Notes: a model not told the origin generated them from the sequence alone. Counted from the first letter of the stretch, positions 41,787 through 51,670 are shown. The stretch: DNA of 64,000 nt from Pseudomonadales bacterium (GCA_024234615.1 JACKNY010000003.1:62001-126000), one strand, 5' to 3'. Made by a program: numbers and translations.

Positions 41787-43538
41787 TCATAGTGAGGGCT
41801 CGACAATTCCGGCTTCAATATTTTCCGGCGCCTCATCGACCTCTTCCGCAACCCGGAAGACTTCCTCCACTGAAATAATGCCCTGTTCGGCATACTCAAG
41901 CGCCGCGTAAATCAGTGGTTTAAATCCCGAGCTCGCTATTGCCGCTTTAGTAAAAGCTGAAGTATCGTTGTTACGCAAGGCATCCGCCATTGGCGCGTTA
42001 ATTTCAAGTATTTCAAACACCCCTATGCGCCCTCGGTAGCCAGTATGATTACAATGCTGGCAGCCCTTGCCCATCTTAAACTGGACACGCTCCAGGTCAC
42101 GACTATCCATCACTGATTCCAATAATACCCGTTCCTGCACATCCGGTTCATAGTCTGCACTGCAGATATCACAGACACGACGCACTAAGCGTTGCGCAAT
42201 AACCGCACGCAAAGATGCAGCGGCTAAATAGCCTTCCACGCCCATATCGATTAAACGCATAGCACTGGTGACCGCATCGTTGGTATGCAAAGTGGAGAGT
42301 ACCAGGTGGCCAGTCATGGAAGCACGTAAGGCAATTTCGGCAGTTTCACTATCGCGAATCTCTCCCACCAAGAGTATGTCAGGGTCTTGGCGCAAGGTTG
42401 CCCGCAAGACTTTGCCGAAGGTCAGGCCAATTTTAGTGTTCACCTGCACTTGCTGAATCCGCTCTAGTTGGTACTCCACCGGATCTTCGACGGTAATAAT
42501 TTTCTTTTGTGGTTTATTCAGCTCAGTTAATGCGCCATAAAGCGTAGTGGTCTTACCACTACCGGTAGGTCCCGTCACTAATATCAACCCATGCGGTCGA
42601 TGAATAAGCTTGCGGAAGCGCGCCAGAATATCCTTAGGCATCCCTGAGTGCTCTAAGTTAATAGCACCTTCGGAGTGATCCAACAAACGCATTACTACCG
42701 ATTCTCCATGCTGCGTCGGCATGGTAGAAAGCCGCACATCCACATCGTGACCTTTCACACGAATGCTGAAACGGCCATCCTGCGGCACGCGCTTTTCGGA
42801 AATATCCAAGCCTGACATGAGTTTTAATCGCAACACCAGCGCGGCAGTTATGCGACGCTCTTTCATCACATGTTCTTGCAACACACCGTCGATCCGTTGC
42901 CGAACCCGCACGACTGTCTCATCCGGTTCGATATGAATATCTGAGGCCTTCACCTGCATCGCATCCTCAAAGATGGATTGCAGCAACTTCACCACAGGTG
43001 CTTCGTTATCATCTCCGGTCGCGGCAAGTTGACCTAAGTCGAATTGATCTTCACCCAATTCATCCTGTAACTCCTCAGCTAAGCTGGAAATTTCACCGAT
43101 GCGGCGATAGACCATATCGAGTGCTTCCAACAACTCGGATTCGCGCACCACAGCCTGTTCAACCGACACACCCAGGACCCGTGAAATTTCATCATAGGCG
43201 AAAATATCCATAGGATCACTCATGCCTACTAACAGACCGCCACCCTGTTTTTTTAGAATCACGGCGCGAAATCTGCGGGCTAAGGTTTCCGGTAAACGCC
43301 GAACCAAGTCTTCGTCAAAATTAAAATTTTTAAGATCGATATAGGGTAATTTCAGCTGCTGCGACAAAATGTTCAACAGCTTATCCTCGTCAACATAGCC
43401 CATGCTGATAAGTGCACGACCTAGCCGCATACCTGATTTCTTTTGTTCAGTCAGCGCCGTCATCAACTGCTCTTCAGTGATAGCACCCGCCTGAACCAGC
43501 AAATCGCCAAGTCTCAATTTTCGTTTTGGTTCTGTCAT
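41787..43538 (-). CDS. mshE: MSHA extension ATPase MshE
   Basis: A 583-residue hexameric GspE/PilB-type ATPase that powers pilus extension. The N-terminus has two tandem c-di-GMP-binding MshEN repeats, RLGDLLVQAGAITEEQL and RLGRALISMGYVDEDKL, so nucleotide control is likely. The Walker A is GPTGSGKTTTLYGAL and the Walker B/Asp-box region LLVGEIRDSETAEIALRA, followed by the His box STLHTND. Four cysteines in CDICSADY and GCQHCNHTGY form the zinc site. Together with mshL and mshG it is the core of the machine. Confidence 0.96.
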   Translation of the reverse strand: MTEPKRKLRLGDLLVQAGAITEEQLMTALTEQKKSGMRLGRALISMGYVDEDKLLNILSQQLKLPYIDLKNFNFDEDLVRRLPETLARRFRAVILKKQGGGLLVGMSDPMDIFAYDEISRVLGVSVEQAVVRESELLEALDMVYRRIGEISSLAEELQDELGEDQFDLGQLAATGDDNEAPVVKLLQSIFEDAMQVKASDIHIEPDETVVRVRQRIDGVLQEHVMKERRITAALVLRLKLMSGLDISEKRVPQDGRFSIRVKGHDVDVRLSTMPTQHGESVVMRLLDHSEGAINLEHSGMPKDILARFRKLIHRPHGLILVTGPTGSGKTTTLYGALTELNKPQKKIITVEDPVEYQLERIQQVQVNTKIGLTFGKVLRATLRQDPDILLVGEIRDSETAEIALRASMTGHLVLSTLHTNDAVTSAMRLIDMGVEGYLAAASLRAVIAQRLVRRVCDICSADYEPDVQERVLLESVMDSRDLERVQFKMGKGCQHCNHTGYRGRIGVFEILEINAPMADALRNNDTSAFTKAAIASSGFKPLIYAALEYAEQGIISVEEVFRVAEEVDEAPENIEAGIVEPSL

Positions 43539-43550
43539 AATTCCATCAGT

Positions 43551-44969
43551 TTAATTTAATACCTGTATTCTGCTCTCAGCGTACTTCTTAAGCCTAGCAT
43601 CAATTCCAGGGATACGCCTTGCCTGCACATAGGCTCTCAGCGCATCCTGCTTAAGTTCCAGCGCTTCCAGAGAAATAGCACTGCCGACCCACCACTGCGC
43701 CTGTTCCGCATCCTTTTTCAGTAAGACCTGATACACTTCTATCGCACGCGCATGCTGCCCCTGCTGCTGAAACAGCGATGCCAGTAGCGCCAGATATTCT
43801 TGATCCTGATTGTTCTGCACCAAGTTCCTATTCAATAAAGCCAATGCCTCAGCCTGTTGCTCACGCGCACTGAGCAAACGAGCCTGTAATTTGATATAGG
43901 CACCGTGCTGAGGCGAAATTTGCATTCCCTCGGACAGCACGTTTTCCGCCAGCTCCAACTTAGCCTGTGATAACGCCCAAACCGCTAATGTCTCACGCGC
44001 CTGCTGCGCTGTGGGATTTTCCGTAATAAACTGCTGCAATTCCGTCACGGCCATTTGCGCCTGCGCCTGACCGGATCGCATTTGGTTTAACGCATTTTGG
44101 CTTGCTCTTCGATCACGCTCTGCAAGAGAAGGTATACTGGTAGTTTTACTGAACTGCTGCGTCTTACCAGATATCTGCACTGGATCAACCTCAGAGAAAG
44201 AGCCGCCCTCATCTGCAAGCGCCTGCGCTTTAGGCCGAACATTGTCCTTGGGTTCCGTCGCTGCGGGTTCTAAGTCTGTCGGAACCTTTGACGAAGATTC
44301 TGTCGCAACCACCGGACTCGATAGATTCGCCATTTCAGGTACGGCAAATAGATCCAACACCAGAGCATAATACTGCCCACGAGCTAACAGGTAAGTCTGA
44401 AAATTCGCAGCTTTGGCTAAAGTGACTTTTAAAATCAGGCCACGCTGCGCGCTCGCTACATCCAGCGAATCCACCAATGGGTGTTCGGCAACACTGGGTA
44501 ACAACGTGGTTAATTCCGTATTGGGCAACTTAATCATTAACTCTGTTTGGCTCAGCGCACTTACCTGATGCTCTACCTTTTGTGTTAATTGCACTTCTAT
44601 ACGAGCCCCTTGCTCCAGTTGTGTCACAAACACAGCGCTAATCTGTGCTTGCTCCGGAGCGACCTGAGTAGCGGTGGGGGGAGTTATTTGCGCCTTTACG
44701 GCCGGATGCAGCAACACCATGGCTTCTTGATTTTGCGCTTCGGCTGTCGTCAGGCGCTGCTGGTAACTCCCATAAAGCTGGTAAAGGAAAACCGCTAAGG
44801 CCAACACACCCACCAATACAATCAAGAGCAACAGCAGACGATGCCAGTTAAGCTGAGATGATCTCTCCCGTACTGGCGCAATGGTTCCGCCAGCATGGCT
44901 TTGCTGAAAGCTCTCACCGCCAGCCCGGCGATCATCCAAATCCTTAAGCACATCGTTTATCAAACTCAT
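43551..44969 (-). CDS. mshN: MSHA biogenesis protein MshN
   Basis: A 472-residue inner-membrane protein with one membrane helix (about 43-65) and a long periplasmic part. The N-terminal cytosolic MSLINDVLKDLDDRRAG is typical of MshN. A beta-rich AMIN-like region (about 108-215) is followed by a Ser/Pro/Thr linker. The C-terminal half (about 290-470) has tetratricopeptide repeats, such as LAENVLSEGMQISPQHGAY. It probably links the secretin to the inner-membrane complex. It overlaps mshM by 4 bases (ATGA). Confidence 0.88.
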   Translation of the reverse strand: MSLINDVLKDLDDRRAGGESFQQSHAGGTIAPVRERSSQLNWHRLLLLLIVLVGVLALAVFLYQLYGSYQQRLTTAEAQNQEAMVLLHPAVKAQITPPTATQVAPEQAQISAVFVTQLEQGARIEVQLTQKVEHQVSALSQTELMIKLPNTELTTLLPSVAEHPLVDSLDVASAQRGLILKVTLAKAANFQTYLLARGQYYALVLDLFAVPEMANLSSPVVATESSSKVPTDLEPAATEPKDNVRPKAQALADEGGSFSEVDPVQISGKTQQFSKTTSIPSLAERDRRASQNALNQMRSGQAQAQMAVTELQQFITENPTAQQARETLAVWALSQAKLELAENVLSEGMQISPQHGAYIKLQARLLSAREQQAEALALLNRNLVQNNQDQEYLALLASLFQQQGQHARAIEVYQVLLKKDAEQAQWWVGSAISLEALELKQDALRAYVQARRIPGIDARLKKYAESRIQVLN

Positions 44970-45877
44970 AGTGCCATCCGACCGGCGAGGAAAACACCGC
45001 AGGCCGCCAATAACAGCAGTATTGCGTACGCGCCCCAGTGGGCATAGCTAGACGCGCTTATCACTGAAGCGACCCCTTCAGTATCCTGAATAGCACGTTG
45101 GACATAGGCTTTTTCAATGCGATGGTCGCCTTTACCATAAGCCACCATCAGCGCCTTATGGCAGAGGATATTAATGAGCCGAGGCACACCACCTGATGCA
45201 CGATGCAAAAGTTTCAGCGCCGCAGGTTTGAACAGGTGTTCGCCATTGTAGCCAGAACCCGACATGCGATGGGTGATATAACGATCCAACGTCTCCAATT
45301 CCAGTGGCTTAAGGTAACAGGAAAACGTAATACGCTGCTTAAGCTGACGCAACGACTTACGGTTCAATAATTCATCCAATTCCGGCTGTCCGAAGAGCAC
45401 CACCTGTAATAACTTTTGCGTTTCCGTCTCCAGGTTAGTCAGCAGCCGCAGTGCCTCGATGGTTTCTTCCGGCATCGCCTGGGCTTCATCTATCAGCAAA
45501 ACCACCAGTTTATTCTGTTGCGCGAGTTCAATGAGCCGCTCGGTGATTTTCTTTAACACCGCATGCTGACCTTCGTTGCGGTGAACAGTCACCCCCAACT
45601 CCTCGGCAAAGGCAATGCGCATCCCTGCGGGCGTTAAATGTGGGTTAGGGATATAGGCCGTTACATAACGCTCATCCAAGCTGTTCAAGAGTTTACGGCA
45701 AAGTATGGTTTTGCCAGTGCCAACCTCACCAATAATTTTGATAAAACCGGCAGCGTTATCCAGGCCCACGAGCAGCAGGTTCATTGCCTCTTTGTGACTA
45801 CCCACATTGAGAAAAAAATGTGTGTTCGGCGTCAGCGAAAAGGGCATTTCATTGAGGCCGAAATGCTGTAGGTACAT
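44966..45877 (-). CDS. mshM: MSHA AAA+ ATPase MshM
   Basis: A 303-residue ExeA/GspA-like AAA+ protein. It begins MYLQHFGLNEMPFSLTPNTHFF, the family start. The Walker A is IGEVGTGKTILCRKLL (about residues 50-65), the Walker B VVLLIDEAQAMPEET, and the sensor region FGQPELDELLN. A C-terminal membrane helix (about 280-300) would end just inside the periplasm. In ExeA-type systems such ATPases help place the secretin in the envelope. Confidence 0.92.
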   Translation of the reverse strand: MYLQHFGLNEMPFSLTPNTHFFLNVGSHKEAMNLLLVGLDNAAGFIKIIGEVGTGKTILCRKLLNSLDERYVTAYIPNPHLTPAGMRIAFAEELGVTVHRNEGQHAVLKKITERLIELAQQNKLVVLLIDEAQAMPEETIEALRLLTNLETETQKLLQVVLFGQPELDELLNRKSLRQLKQRITFSCYLKPLELETLDRYITHRMSGSGYNGEHLFKPAALKLLHRASGGVPRLINILCHKALMVAYGKGDHRIEKAYVQRAIQDTEGVASVISASSYAHWGAYAILLLLAACGVFLAGRMAL

Positions 45878-45986
45878 GGTTTTTCAATAGATCTGTCGTG
45901 TTATTATTAATATCTGTCAACACCGCACCCCGCTTCGGGTAAGGCAGTATCGCAAACTCAGGTCAGAAATATTCATCTTAGGGTTT

Positions 45987-47717
45987 TTACTTAAAAAACC
46001 CAGGTTCTATCGCTTCGCGTAAACCTTTAACGTTTTCCCGACTTTTTTCGATCTCGTGCTGCCAAGCTTCGTCAGTCGCAACAACTGGCCGTAACAAAAT
46101 AATTAGCTCACTCTTGGTGGAGCCCTGCCGTTTTTGGCGGAAGGCGTTACCAAAAAAGGGGACGTCTCCAAGCCCAGGCGTTTTGGCATTGCCATCGGTC
46201 GAACTGTTTTGCATCAGCCCGCCGATTACCACAACCTGGCCGTTACGCGCACGAATAATCGTATCGGATTCCCGAATGGTGCTCAGCGCCAACGGCAAGG
46301 TCAGTTGCCCGGTTGGTGCAGCGACAGTTTTACTCTGATCAACCACTTCGCTGACAGTTGGATGCACATGCAAAATAATATCGCCTTCATCGCTAATTTG
46401 CGGCGTAACATCGAGTGCAATACCGGAGAAAAAGGGCGTTAATTCCACATCAACCGTTGGTGTCGAAGAGGTTGTGGTGGTGGTGGTTTGCGATGATACT
46501 TCGGTGACAAAAAACTCATCGGTGCCGACCTTGATTACGGCCTTTTGATTGTTGACAGTAGAAATCCGCGGACTTGACAGCACCTGCACGGTACCCTGAG
46601 TTTTTAGCAGCTCAATCAGGCCGTTGAAGTCCTTCAGATTCAGCGCCGCGCTAAAAGCGCCACCAATATCAGTACCAGATAAGTCTGTCTGCAAATTAGG
46701 CACATTAATAATGGAGCCATTTAGCGAAGCCGAACCATCCGAATCGATAATACGACTTCCCTGCGTCAAACCATTACCAAAAATAATATTTTTATCACGA
46801 CCAACCTGGGCAACAGCTGCCCAATTAATACCTGCTTGAAACCCTTCGTTAAGTTGAACCTCAAGAATTTTTGCTTCCAAAATCACCTGACGTCGCAACG
46901 ACAGCTCGGCTTTATCGAGAAACTCCTGTGCTGCCCGCAACTCCGCCGGATAAGCCTTGATCACAACAATTCCCGCTTGCGGGGACACAACCACCGACCG
47001 CCCCTCACCCCCGCCGACAATCATGCTGATAGTCGCGCTCAAACCATTCCAAAAATCTGCTTGTGTTTCTGTTTTGATGCGTGTCCCAACCACCGCGCGC
47101 ACCCCTCCGGTATCACTTAAATTATCACTATCCAGATCGTTTTCCGTACCCGTTTTAGAGGTATCAACACTGCTCACCTGTCCAGCACTCACCTGAGTTT
47201 CCGAGGAGCCATTACGCTTAACGTTAAGATAGTTAATTTTAAAAATTTGGGTCCGCATTCCGGTCGGCAACACTCGAAACAAATTCCCCGATTGCTCGTA
47301 ATCGTAGCCGTATACATCGCGCACGACCTGCATGACTTCAGCAACTGAGACATCCTTCAGTTCCAAGCTAATATTGCCAGTAATCCCAGGGTGAACCACC
47401 ATGTTATAGGCGGTATCACGCACCAAACCAATAAAAAAGTCACGGGCAGGCAGTTGATCAACGGCGATATCGAAGCGGTCTTCGACCGGCTCAGATAAAC
47501 TTCGATCCAGTTCTAAAGGTGGGATTAAGGCCTGATTGACCGAATCCGGTGGTGTCGCTCTATCAGGTTTCGCCTTAGCCTGCTCTAGCGACGCCTCCAG
47601 CTCCTGTTCCATCTGTCGCACCGAGGATGTGTCTTTGGCCGGGCCGGTCTTGATTACTTGGCAACCTGACAGCATGATGGCCATCAACAGCACTGCCCCT
47701 TGGGTTATCCTCTGCAT
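45987..47717 (-). CDS. mshL: MSHA outer-membrane secretin MshL
   Basis: A 576-residue secretin lipoprotein. The lipobox is LLMAIMLSGC (Cys 19). N-terminal domains (about 70-260) include STN- and N1-type segments, PARDFFIGLVRDTAYNMVV and VVVSPQAGIVVIKAYPAEL. The beta-barrel secretin domain (about 270-560) has VEVQLNEGFQAGI-like and VQVLSSPRISTVNNQKAVIKVG motifs, with VVIGGLMQNSS near the end. It forms the outer-membrane pore for the pilus. mshK lies 47 bases upstream and mshM follows. Confidence 0.95.
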   Translation of the reverse strand: MQRITQGAVLLMAIMLSGCQVIKTGPAKDTSSVRQMEQELEASLEQAKAKPDRATPPDSVNQALIPPLELDRSLSEPVEDRFDIAVDQLPARDFFIGLVRDTAYNMVVHPGITGNISLELKDVSVAEVMQVVRDVYGYDYEQSGNLFRVLPTGMRTQIFKINYLNVKRNGSSETQVSAGQVSSVDTSKTGTENDLDSDNLSDTGGVRAVVGTRIKTETQADFWNGLSATISMIVGGGEGRSVVVSPQAGIVVIKAYPAELRAAQEFLDKAELSLRRQVILEAKILEVQLNEGFQAGINWAAVAQVGRDKNIIFGNGLTQGSRIIDSDGSASLNGSIINVPNLQTDLSGTDIGGAFSAALNLKDFNGLIELLKTQGTVQVLSSPRISTVNNQKAVIKVGTDEFFVTEVSSQTTTTTTSSTPTVDVELTPFFSGIALDVTPQISDEGDIILHVHPTVSEVVDQSKTVAAPTGQLTLPLALSTIRESDTIIRARNGQVVVIGGLMQNSSTDGNAKTPGLGDVPFFGNAFRQKRQGSTKSELIILLRPVVATDEAWQHEIEKSRENVKGLREAIEPGFFK

Positions 47718-47764
47718 ATTTGTCTCCGCACTACCCTTCTACTTTAAGCATCTGAGAGAAGCTC

Positions 47765-48127
47765 TTAATTAATTTTTTTAACATTCTCACCCGCCAAACT
47801 AATATCAAAAACAGCACCAGGTATGGCCAGTCTAACGCTCGACTTACTGATTTTCTGCACAACCGCTTCAGCCACCTTTTCACCTTCGCGCACTCGCTTA
47901 CCGTTAATCACGGCGATGCGCCGACCGGCACTTACTAATACCGAATGCAGCCGATAGCTTTCCCGCAGGCGTGACAAATAGGCATTATCTCCCGCCGTAT
48001 AATAGGCAGGTTGCGTTGGGTCTTTTAATTCCGCCGCGATAACCGCACTAACAAGAGCGGCCAAAACCGCCACTGCACAAGCTTTAAATACAATTTTTAA
48101 GACAATAGAAAATTTTAGCACCCTCAT
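47765..48127 (-). CDS. mshK: MSHA biogenesis protein MshK
   Basis: A small exported protein (about 120 residues) with a hydrophobic N-terminal segment (ACAVAVLAALVSAVIA) and the conserved ELKDPTQPAYY, which is typical of MshK. VLVSAGRRIAVINGKRVREGEKV resembles the PilP/GspC-type homology domain. The ATG at 48127 overlaps the mshJ stop (ATGA); an ATG at 48139 is also in frame. It probably connects the inner-membrane complex to MshL. Confidence 0.85.
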   Translation of the reverse strand: MRVLKFSIVLKIVFKACAVAVLAALVSAVIAAELKDPTQPAYYTAGDNAYLSRLRESYRLHSVLVSAGRRIAVINGKRVREGEKVAEAVVQKISKSSVRLAIPGAVFDISLAGENVKKIN

Positions 48128-48810
48128 ACCCCTATCCATCCGGAATCGGTACTGAGGGTATTGATCTGCAAACGAATACTGGCACGTGGGTAGTCCTGCA
48201 CCTCATATTCCAGTTCACCCCAAAGAACCTGCCAAGGTAGCTCTTCCAACGCCTTTAAATAACGCAATGTTTGAAAATATTCACCCTCTAACAGCATTTC
48301 CACACCATGCTGATAAAGCACGACCTTATCTTCATCCGGCTGGGCTGTGGATGCGTTAGTACTACCCGTTTGTTGGAGGTTTGCGCTAATTTGCCGACCG
48401 GGAATATTGGTCACCTTGACCAGTCTCAGTTGCGTTTCTTGACGCAGCACCTGCTCTAGCACCTCCGCCATTTGGCGCGGCGCTATCAGCCTTGATGTTA
48501 ACCCGTCAATGCGCTGATTCGCTTCTTGGAGAGCTTTTTCTAACTGTTGTTTTTGCTGTTTTAATTCTTGATTAGGATCTTCGGCAACAGCTTTCAGAGC
48601 GAGTACCATTTCCGTACTTGCTTCATTTATTTTGGATTGCGTTACGCTGATCTGCTGTCGCAGGCTAGCCGAACTTCTTTGTAACGGCGAAAACAACAGC
48701 TGATCCCATAAGAACACCAGTAGCGCCAACAGGGCGACCATAACTATATTGCGCTCACGGGTACTCATGTTCTCAAACTGTTGCTTTATTTTTTCTAGCC
48801 CGGCAGACAT
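48124..48810 (-). CDS. mshJ: MSHA biogenesis protein MshJ
   Basis: A 228-residue PilO/GspM-like protein. One membrane helix (about 20-37, NIVMVALLALLVFLWDQL) is followed by a long coiled coil (about 45-100) and a C-terminal periplasmic domain. It overlaps the upstream gene by one base (TAATG) and mshK by 4 bases, so the set is translationally coupled. Confidence 0.85.
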   Translation of the reverse strand: MSAGLEKIKQQFENMSTRERNIVMVALLALLVFLWDQLLFSPLQRSSASLRQQISVTQSKINEASTEMVLALKAVAEDPNQELKQQKQQLEKALQEANQRIDGLTSRLIAPRQMAEVLEQVLRQETQLRLVKVTNIPGRQISANLQQTGSTNASTAQPDEDKVVLYQHGVEMLLEGEYFQTLRYLKALEELPWQVLWGELEYEVQDYPRASIRLQINTLSTDSGWIGV

Positions 48811-49427
48811 TAATTTTCTCCCTGCTTCTGAGCCTTATCGCTTTTTGCCCGAACGCTAAAAACCATAGAGGCCTGAGCTTCCGAGGTCTTAGCCAAACTA
48901 AAAATATCAAACTGGGCTCCCTCGAATACCGGCTCTTGTGCTAAATTCTGAATTAACTGTGGTACATATTCCGGACGCCCGGTAAGACCATCAAGACCCA
49001 AATGTATGCCCCCATCCGTCAACTCAATTTTAGTCAACCATAAGCCGTCCACATGCCTCCTCGCCAACCCTTCCAGATAGCTTGAAAAACCTCCGTCATT
49101 GCCCACTCTATCCTGAGTTAACGCTTTCAGCAGCAAGACTTTCTCCTGCCGTCTTGCAGCCAATCGATTCACTTCCGCTTCGAGCTTCGGGTCAATACCC
49201 GGTTGCGGCATAGATTGACGTAATTCTTCCAGCCGTTGTGCTTCTGATATTTGCTGTGCTGTCACTCTTTCCAGTTCGGTACGCAAATCCCGGTATTCCC
49301 AAAACGCAAACAGATAAACCAGCATCAATATCATCGCTAACCCAAGCGCAATTTGCGGAAAGGGTGCATAGCATTGCCAAAAACTTGTCTCGATGCGCGC
49401 CTCGTAGAGGTTAATCTGCTGACTCAT
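48810..49427 (-). CDS. mshI2: MSHA biogenesis protein MshI2 (PilN-like)
   Basis: A 205-residue PilN/GspL-C-like protein. It starts MSQQINLYEARIETS, matching the short cytosolic PilN tail (INLL-type), then a membrane helix (about 25-45) and a coiled coil (ELERVTAQQISEAQRLEEL). The ATG at 49427 overlaps the mshI stop codon (ATGA), so the longer frame to 49469 is not needed. It would bind MshI on the cytosolic side and MshJ in the periplasm. Confidence 0.85.
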   Translation of the reverse strand: MSQQINLYEARIETSFWQCYAPFPQIALGLAMILMLVYLFAFWEYRDLRTELERVTAQQISEAQRLEELRQSMPQPGIDPKLEAEVNRLAARRQEKVLLLKALTQDRVGNDGGFSSYLEGLARRHVDGLWLTKIELTDGGIHLGLDGLTGRPEYVPQLIQNLAQEPVFEGAQFDIFSLAKTSEAQASMVFSVRAKSDKAQKQGEN

Positions 49428-50359
49428 AGTGCTTCCCGCCTCAGCCCTGCCGCAATCGCCAGCAGGCACTGATGTTGAAACTCCATCGAAAGCGCCTCAG
49501 CACCTGGCAAATATTCAGGTAAATTAAGCATGTGAGCGTTTAATCCCAAATTAGCGTTGAGCGCATCCCCCAAAGCCCCACCCAATTCGCCAACAGGCAG
49601 CAACAACAATTCAGTTGCCGGAATTTGTCCTAGCTGGCTTTCGTAATAGTCCAGAGAACGCTGGGTTTCTAACAGCAGGTGGTTGAAGGCGTTGGAACTT
49701 GCTAGCTCCTGAGGGTCAACAGCAGTGAGATCCGCTTTAATTCTGCGGGTTAGATAGAGCGAATGATTTTTAACCAGATTGACGATGCCTTCGCCCCGCT
49801 TCAAGAACATCAACGCACAACCATGGCTTTCCGTATCAAAACCGTTCAGTAAATTGCATAGGGAGGTTTCAGCAACATCAATATATTTCAGTTGCATGCC
49901 CGCGTTATTGACTAAATCCTCAGCTGCATCAACTACTGCGCGTGCTGCCGCAACAACATAGATCATTTGTTGGCGGCCACGAAAAGCATCGGCTGGCAAG
50001 CGAACGATATCAAGCGCCGCTTCATTGACATTGAAATCAACTAAATCTTTAATTCGCCAGCGGACTGCCTGCGTCAATTCCTCTTCCGGCACTTCCGGCG
50101 GCTCAATCAAGAGCAGGCTATATTGGGAAGGACTTAGGATAAAGTTGGCGGACGCACCCTGCAGACCCATTTTATTTACTTGCTGGGTGAGCACCTCAAG
50201 TTGTGCTTTAGCACCCTGACACTCACCATATTCACAGGCTTTTAATTGAATTTTGTCTGCACTGGAGCCCTCGATATGGGCGACAGCAATGCCTGTAGCG
50301 TCAACACTGACCCCCACTAACCCTTTAAGCTTGCCACTCTTTTTAAAAAGACCCAGCAA
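49424..50359 (-). CDS. mshI: MSHA biogenesis protein MshI (PilM-like)
   Basis: An actin-like PilM/GspL-type protein of about 311 residues and the first gene of the MSHA locus. LKGLVGVSVDATGIAVAHIE is the first phosphate-binding strand pair of the fold; further parts such as GEGIVNLVKNHSLYLTR fit. The start is most likely the TTG at 50359: AAGGAG lies 6 bases upstream, inside what would be codons 2-4 of the longer frame beginning at GTG 50374. It forms the cytosolic ring of the pilus platform. Confidence 0.85.
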   Translation of the reverse strand: MLGLFKKSGKLKGLVGVSVDATGIAVAHIEGSSADKIQLKACEYGECQGAKAQLEVLTQQVNKMGLQGASANFILSPSQYSLLLIEPPEVPEEELTQAVRWRIKDLVDFNVNEAALDIVRLPADAFRGRQQMIYVVAAARAVVDAAEDLVNNAGMQLKYIDVAETSLCNLLNGFDTESHGCALMFLKRGEGIVNLVKNHSLYLTRRIKADLTAVDPQELASSNAFNHLLLETQRSLDYYESQLGQIPATELLLLPVGELGGALGDALNANLGLNAHMLNLPEYLPGAEALSMEFQHQCLLAIAAGLRREAL

Positions 50360-50627
50360 TATTCTCTCCTTCACGAGCTTTATTATTGTTTTGACAGCTT
50401 AGCGTGCCTTCGCCACTTTGCCATTTACTCAGCCGTACTTGTTAGCTTAAACCGAACGTCATTTCTGTTAAGCTTTATATGGTTCTACCCCTTGTTGTCA
50501 CGTCGTTATCGCGTCGCATATGATACGTGGGACGGGAGACAGGTATTGATGATCAAAATACCTCAGCTCTTATGCAACCCTGTATCGGCGCACTTTCTAT
50601 TTTCTTTATTCAGGACAAATACTTTTT

Positions 50628-51104
50628 ATGTTTCATGTTGTACTTTATCAGCCCGAAATCCCACCAAATACCGGCAACATAATTCGACTTTGCGCCAACA
50701 CCGGTTGCCAATTACATCTCATCAAACCACTGGGGTTCGATTGGAACAACAAACAACTACGTCGTGCGGGCCTGGATTATCATCAATGGGCCGAGGTCAA
50801 GCTCTACGATAACTACCAGCACTACTGTGCTGAATCGAAACATACTGAGCCCACCGGCTTAACCTATGCACTCACCACCAAAGGCAGCAAAAACTATAGC
50901 GAACCCCGCTTTGCGGCTGGCGACCGATTTATGTTCGGCCCAGAAACCAGAGGCTTACCGACGCACATTCTGGACGCAACACCCGAACATCAACGCTTAC
51001 GCATTCCAATGTTGGACAATAGCCGCAGCCTGAATCTCTCCAACAGCGTTGCTATTCTGACCTACGAAGCCTGGCGTCAACTCGGCTTTAAAGACGGCCG
51101 TTAA
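50628..51104 (+). CDS. trmL: tRNA (cytidine(34)/uridine(34)-2'-O)-methyltransferase
   Basis: A 158-residue SPOUT methyltransferase (TrmL/YibK), which adds a 2'-O-methyl group at the wobble base of tRNA-Leu. The N-terminus MFHVVLYQPEIPPNTGNIIR is diagnostic, and the SAM-binding trefoil knot reads FMFGPETRGLP, IPMLDNSRSLNLSNSVAI. Convergent with secB, divergent from mshI. Confidence 0.97.
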   Translation: MFHVVLYQPEIPPNTGNIIRLCANTGCQLHLIKPLGFDWNNKQLRRAGLDYHQWAEVKLYDNYQHYCAESKHTEPTGLTYALTTKGSKNYSEPRFAAGDRFMFGPETRGLPTHILDATPEHQRLRIPMLDNSRSLNLSNSVAILTYEAWRQLGFKDGR

Positions 51105-51115
51105 CCGCAATCAGA

Positions 51116-51631
51116 CTAGTGTGTGGTGCCCGCTTCTTTCTGGGCGTCAGCCCCACCCTGCTCCACCTGACGCTTCTTGGCTTCGGCAAAAATTGCATCA
51201 AAGTTAATGGGCGCCAGATGCATGGGTGGGAAATTTCCTCTTACCACCAGATTGTCTATCGCTTCGCGCGCATAGGGGAAGAGTATATTAGGGCAGAAAG
51301 CGCCTATCGTATGCTCCATCGCGGGACCTTCTAAGCCTTTAATGGAGAATAATCCGGCCTGTTGCACTTCAGCCAGGTAAGCAGTTTCATCATTATTGGT
51401 CACAGTGATGGTCAGTGTTAGCACCACTTCAAACAAGTCGTCTTTCACTTTGGAGGCATTAGTATTCGCGTCCAGTTTTACCTGTGGCGCCCATTTTTCC
51501 TGAAAGGCAACAGGAGCGCGCGGCGACTCAAAGGAGAGATCCTTGATATAAATCCGCTGCATGCCAAACTGGGGTTGCGGTGCTGAGTTTTCTGTTGTTG
51601 CCGCGTCATTAGTCGATTCATTATCTGCCAT
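51116..51631 (-). CDS. secB: Protein-export chaperone SecB
   Basis: A 171-residue SecB, which holds precursors unfolded and hands them to SecA. FGMQRIYIKDLSFESPRAP begins the conserved fold, and NILFPYAREAIDNLVVRGNFPPMHLAPINFDAIF is its most conserved end (quoted in parts: LFPYAREAIDNLV, FPPMHLAPINFD). The N-terminal 20 residues are acidic and variable. It is the last gene of yibN-grxC-secB, the standard gammaproteobacterial order. Confidence 0.97.
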   Translation of the reverse strand: MADNESTNDAATTENSAPQPQFGMQRIYIKDLSFESPRAPVAFQEKWAPQVKLDANTNASKVKDDLFEVVLTLTITVTNNDETAYLAEVQQAGLFSIKGLEGPAMEHTIGAFCPNILFPYAREAIDNLVVRGNFPPMHLAPINFDAIFAEAKKRQVEQGGADAQKEAGTTH

Positions 51632-51670
51632 ATCAATTTCCTTAATTTTCTACTGAATATTAAATTTTGT

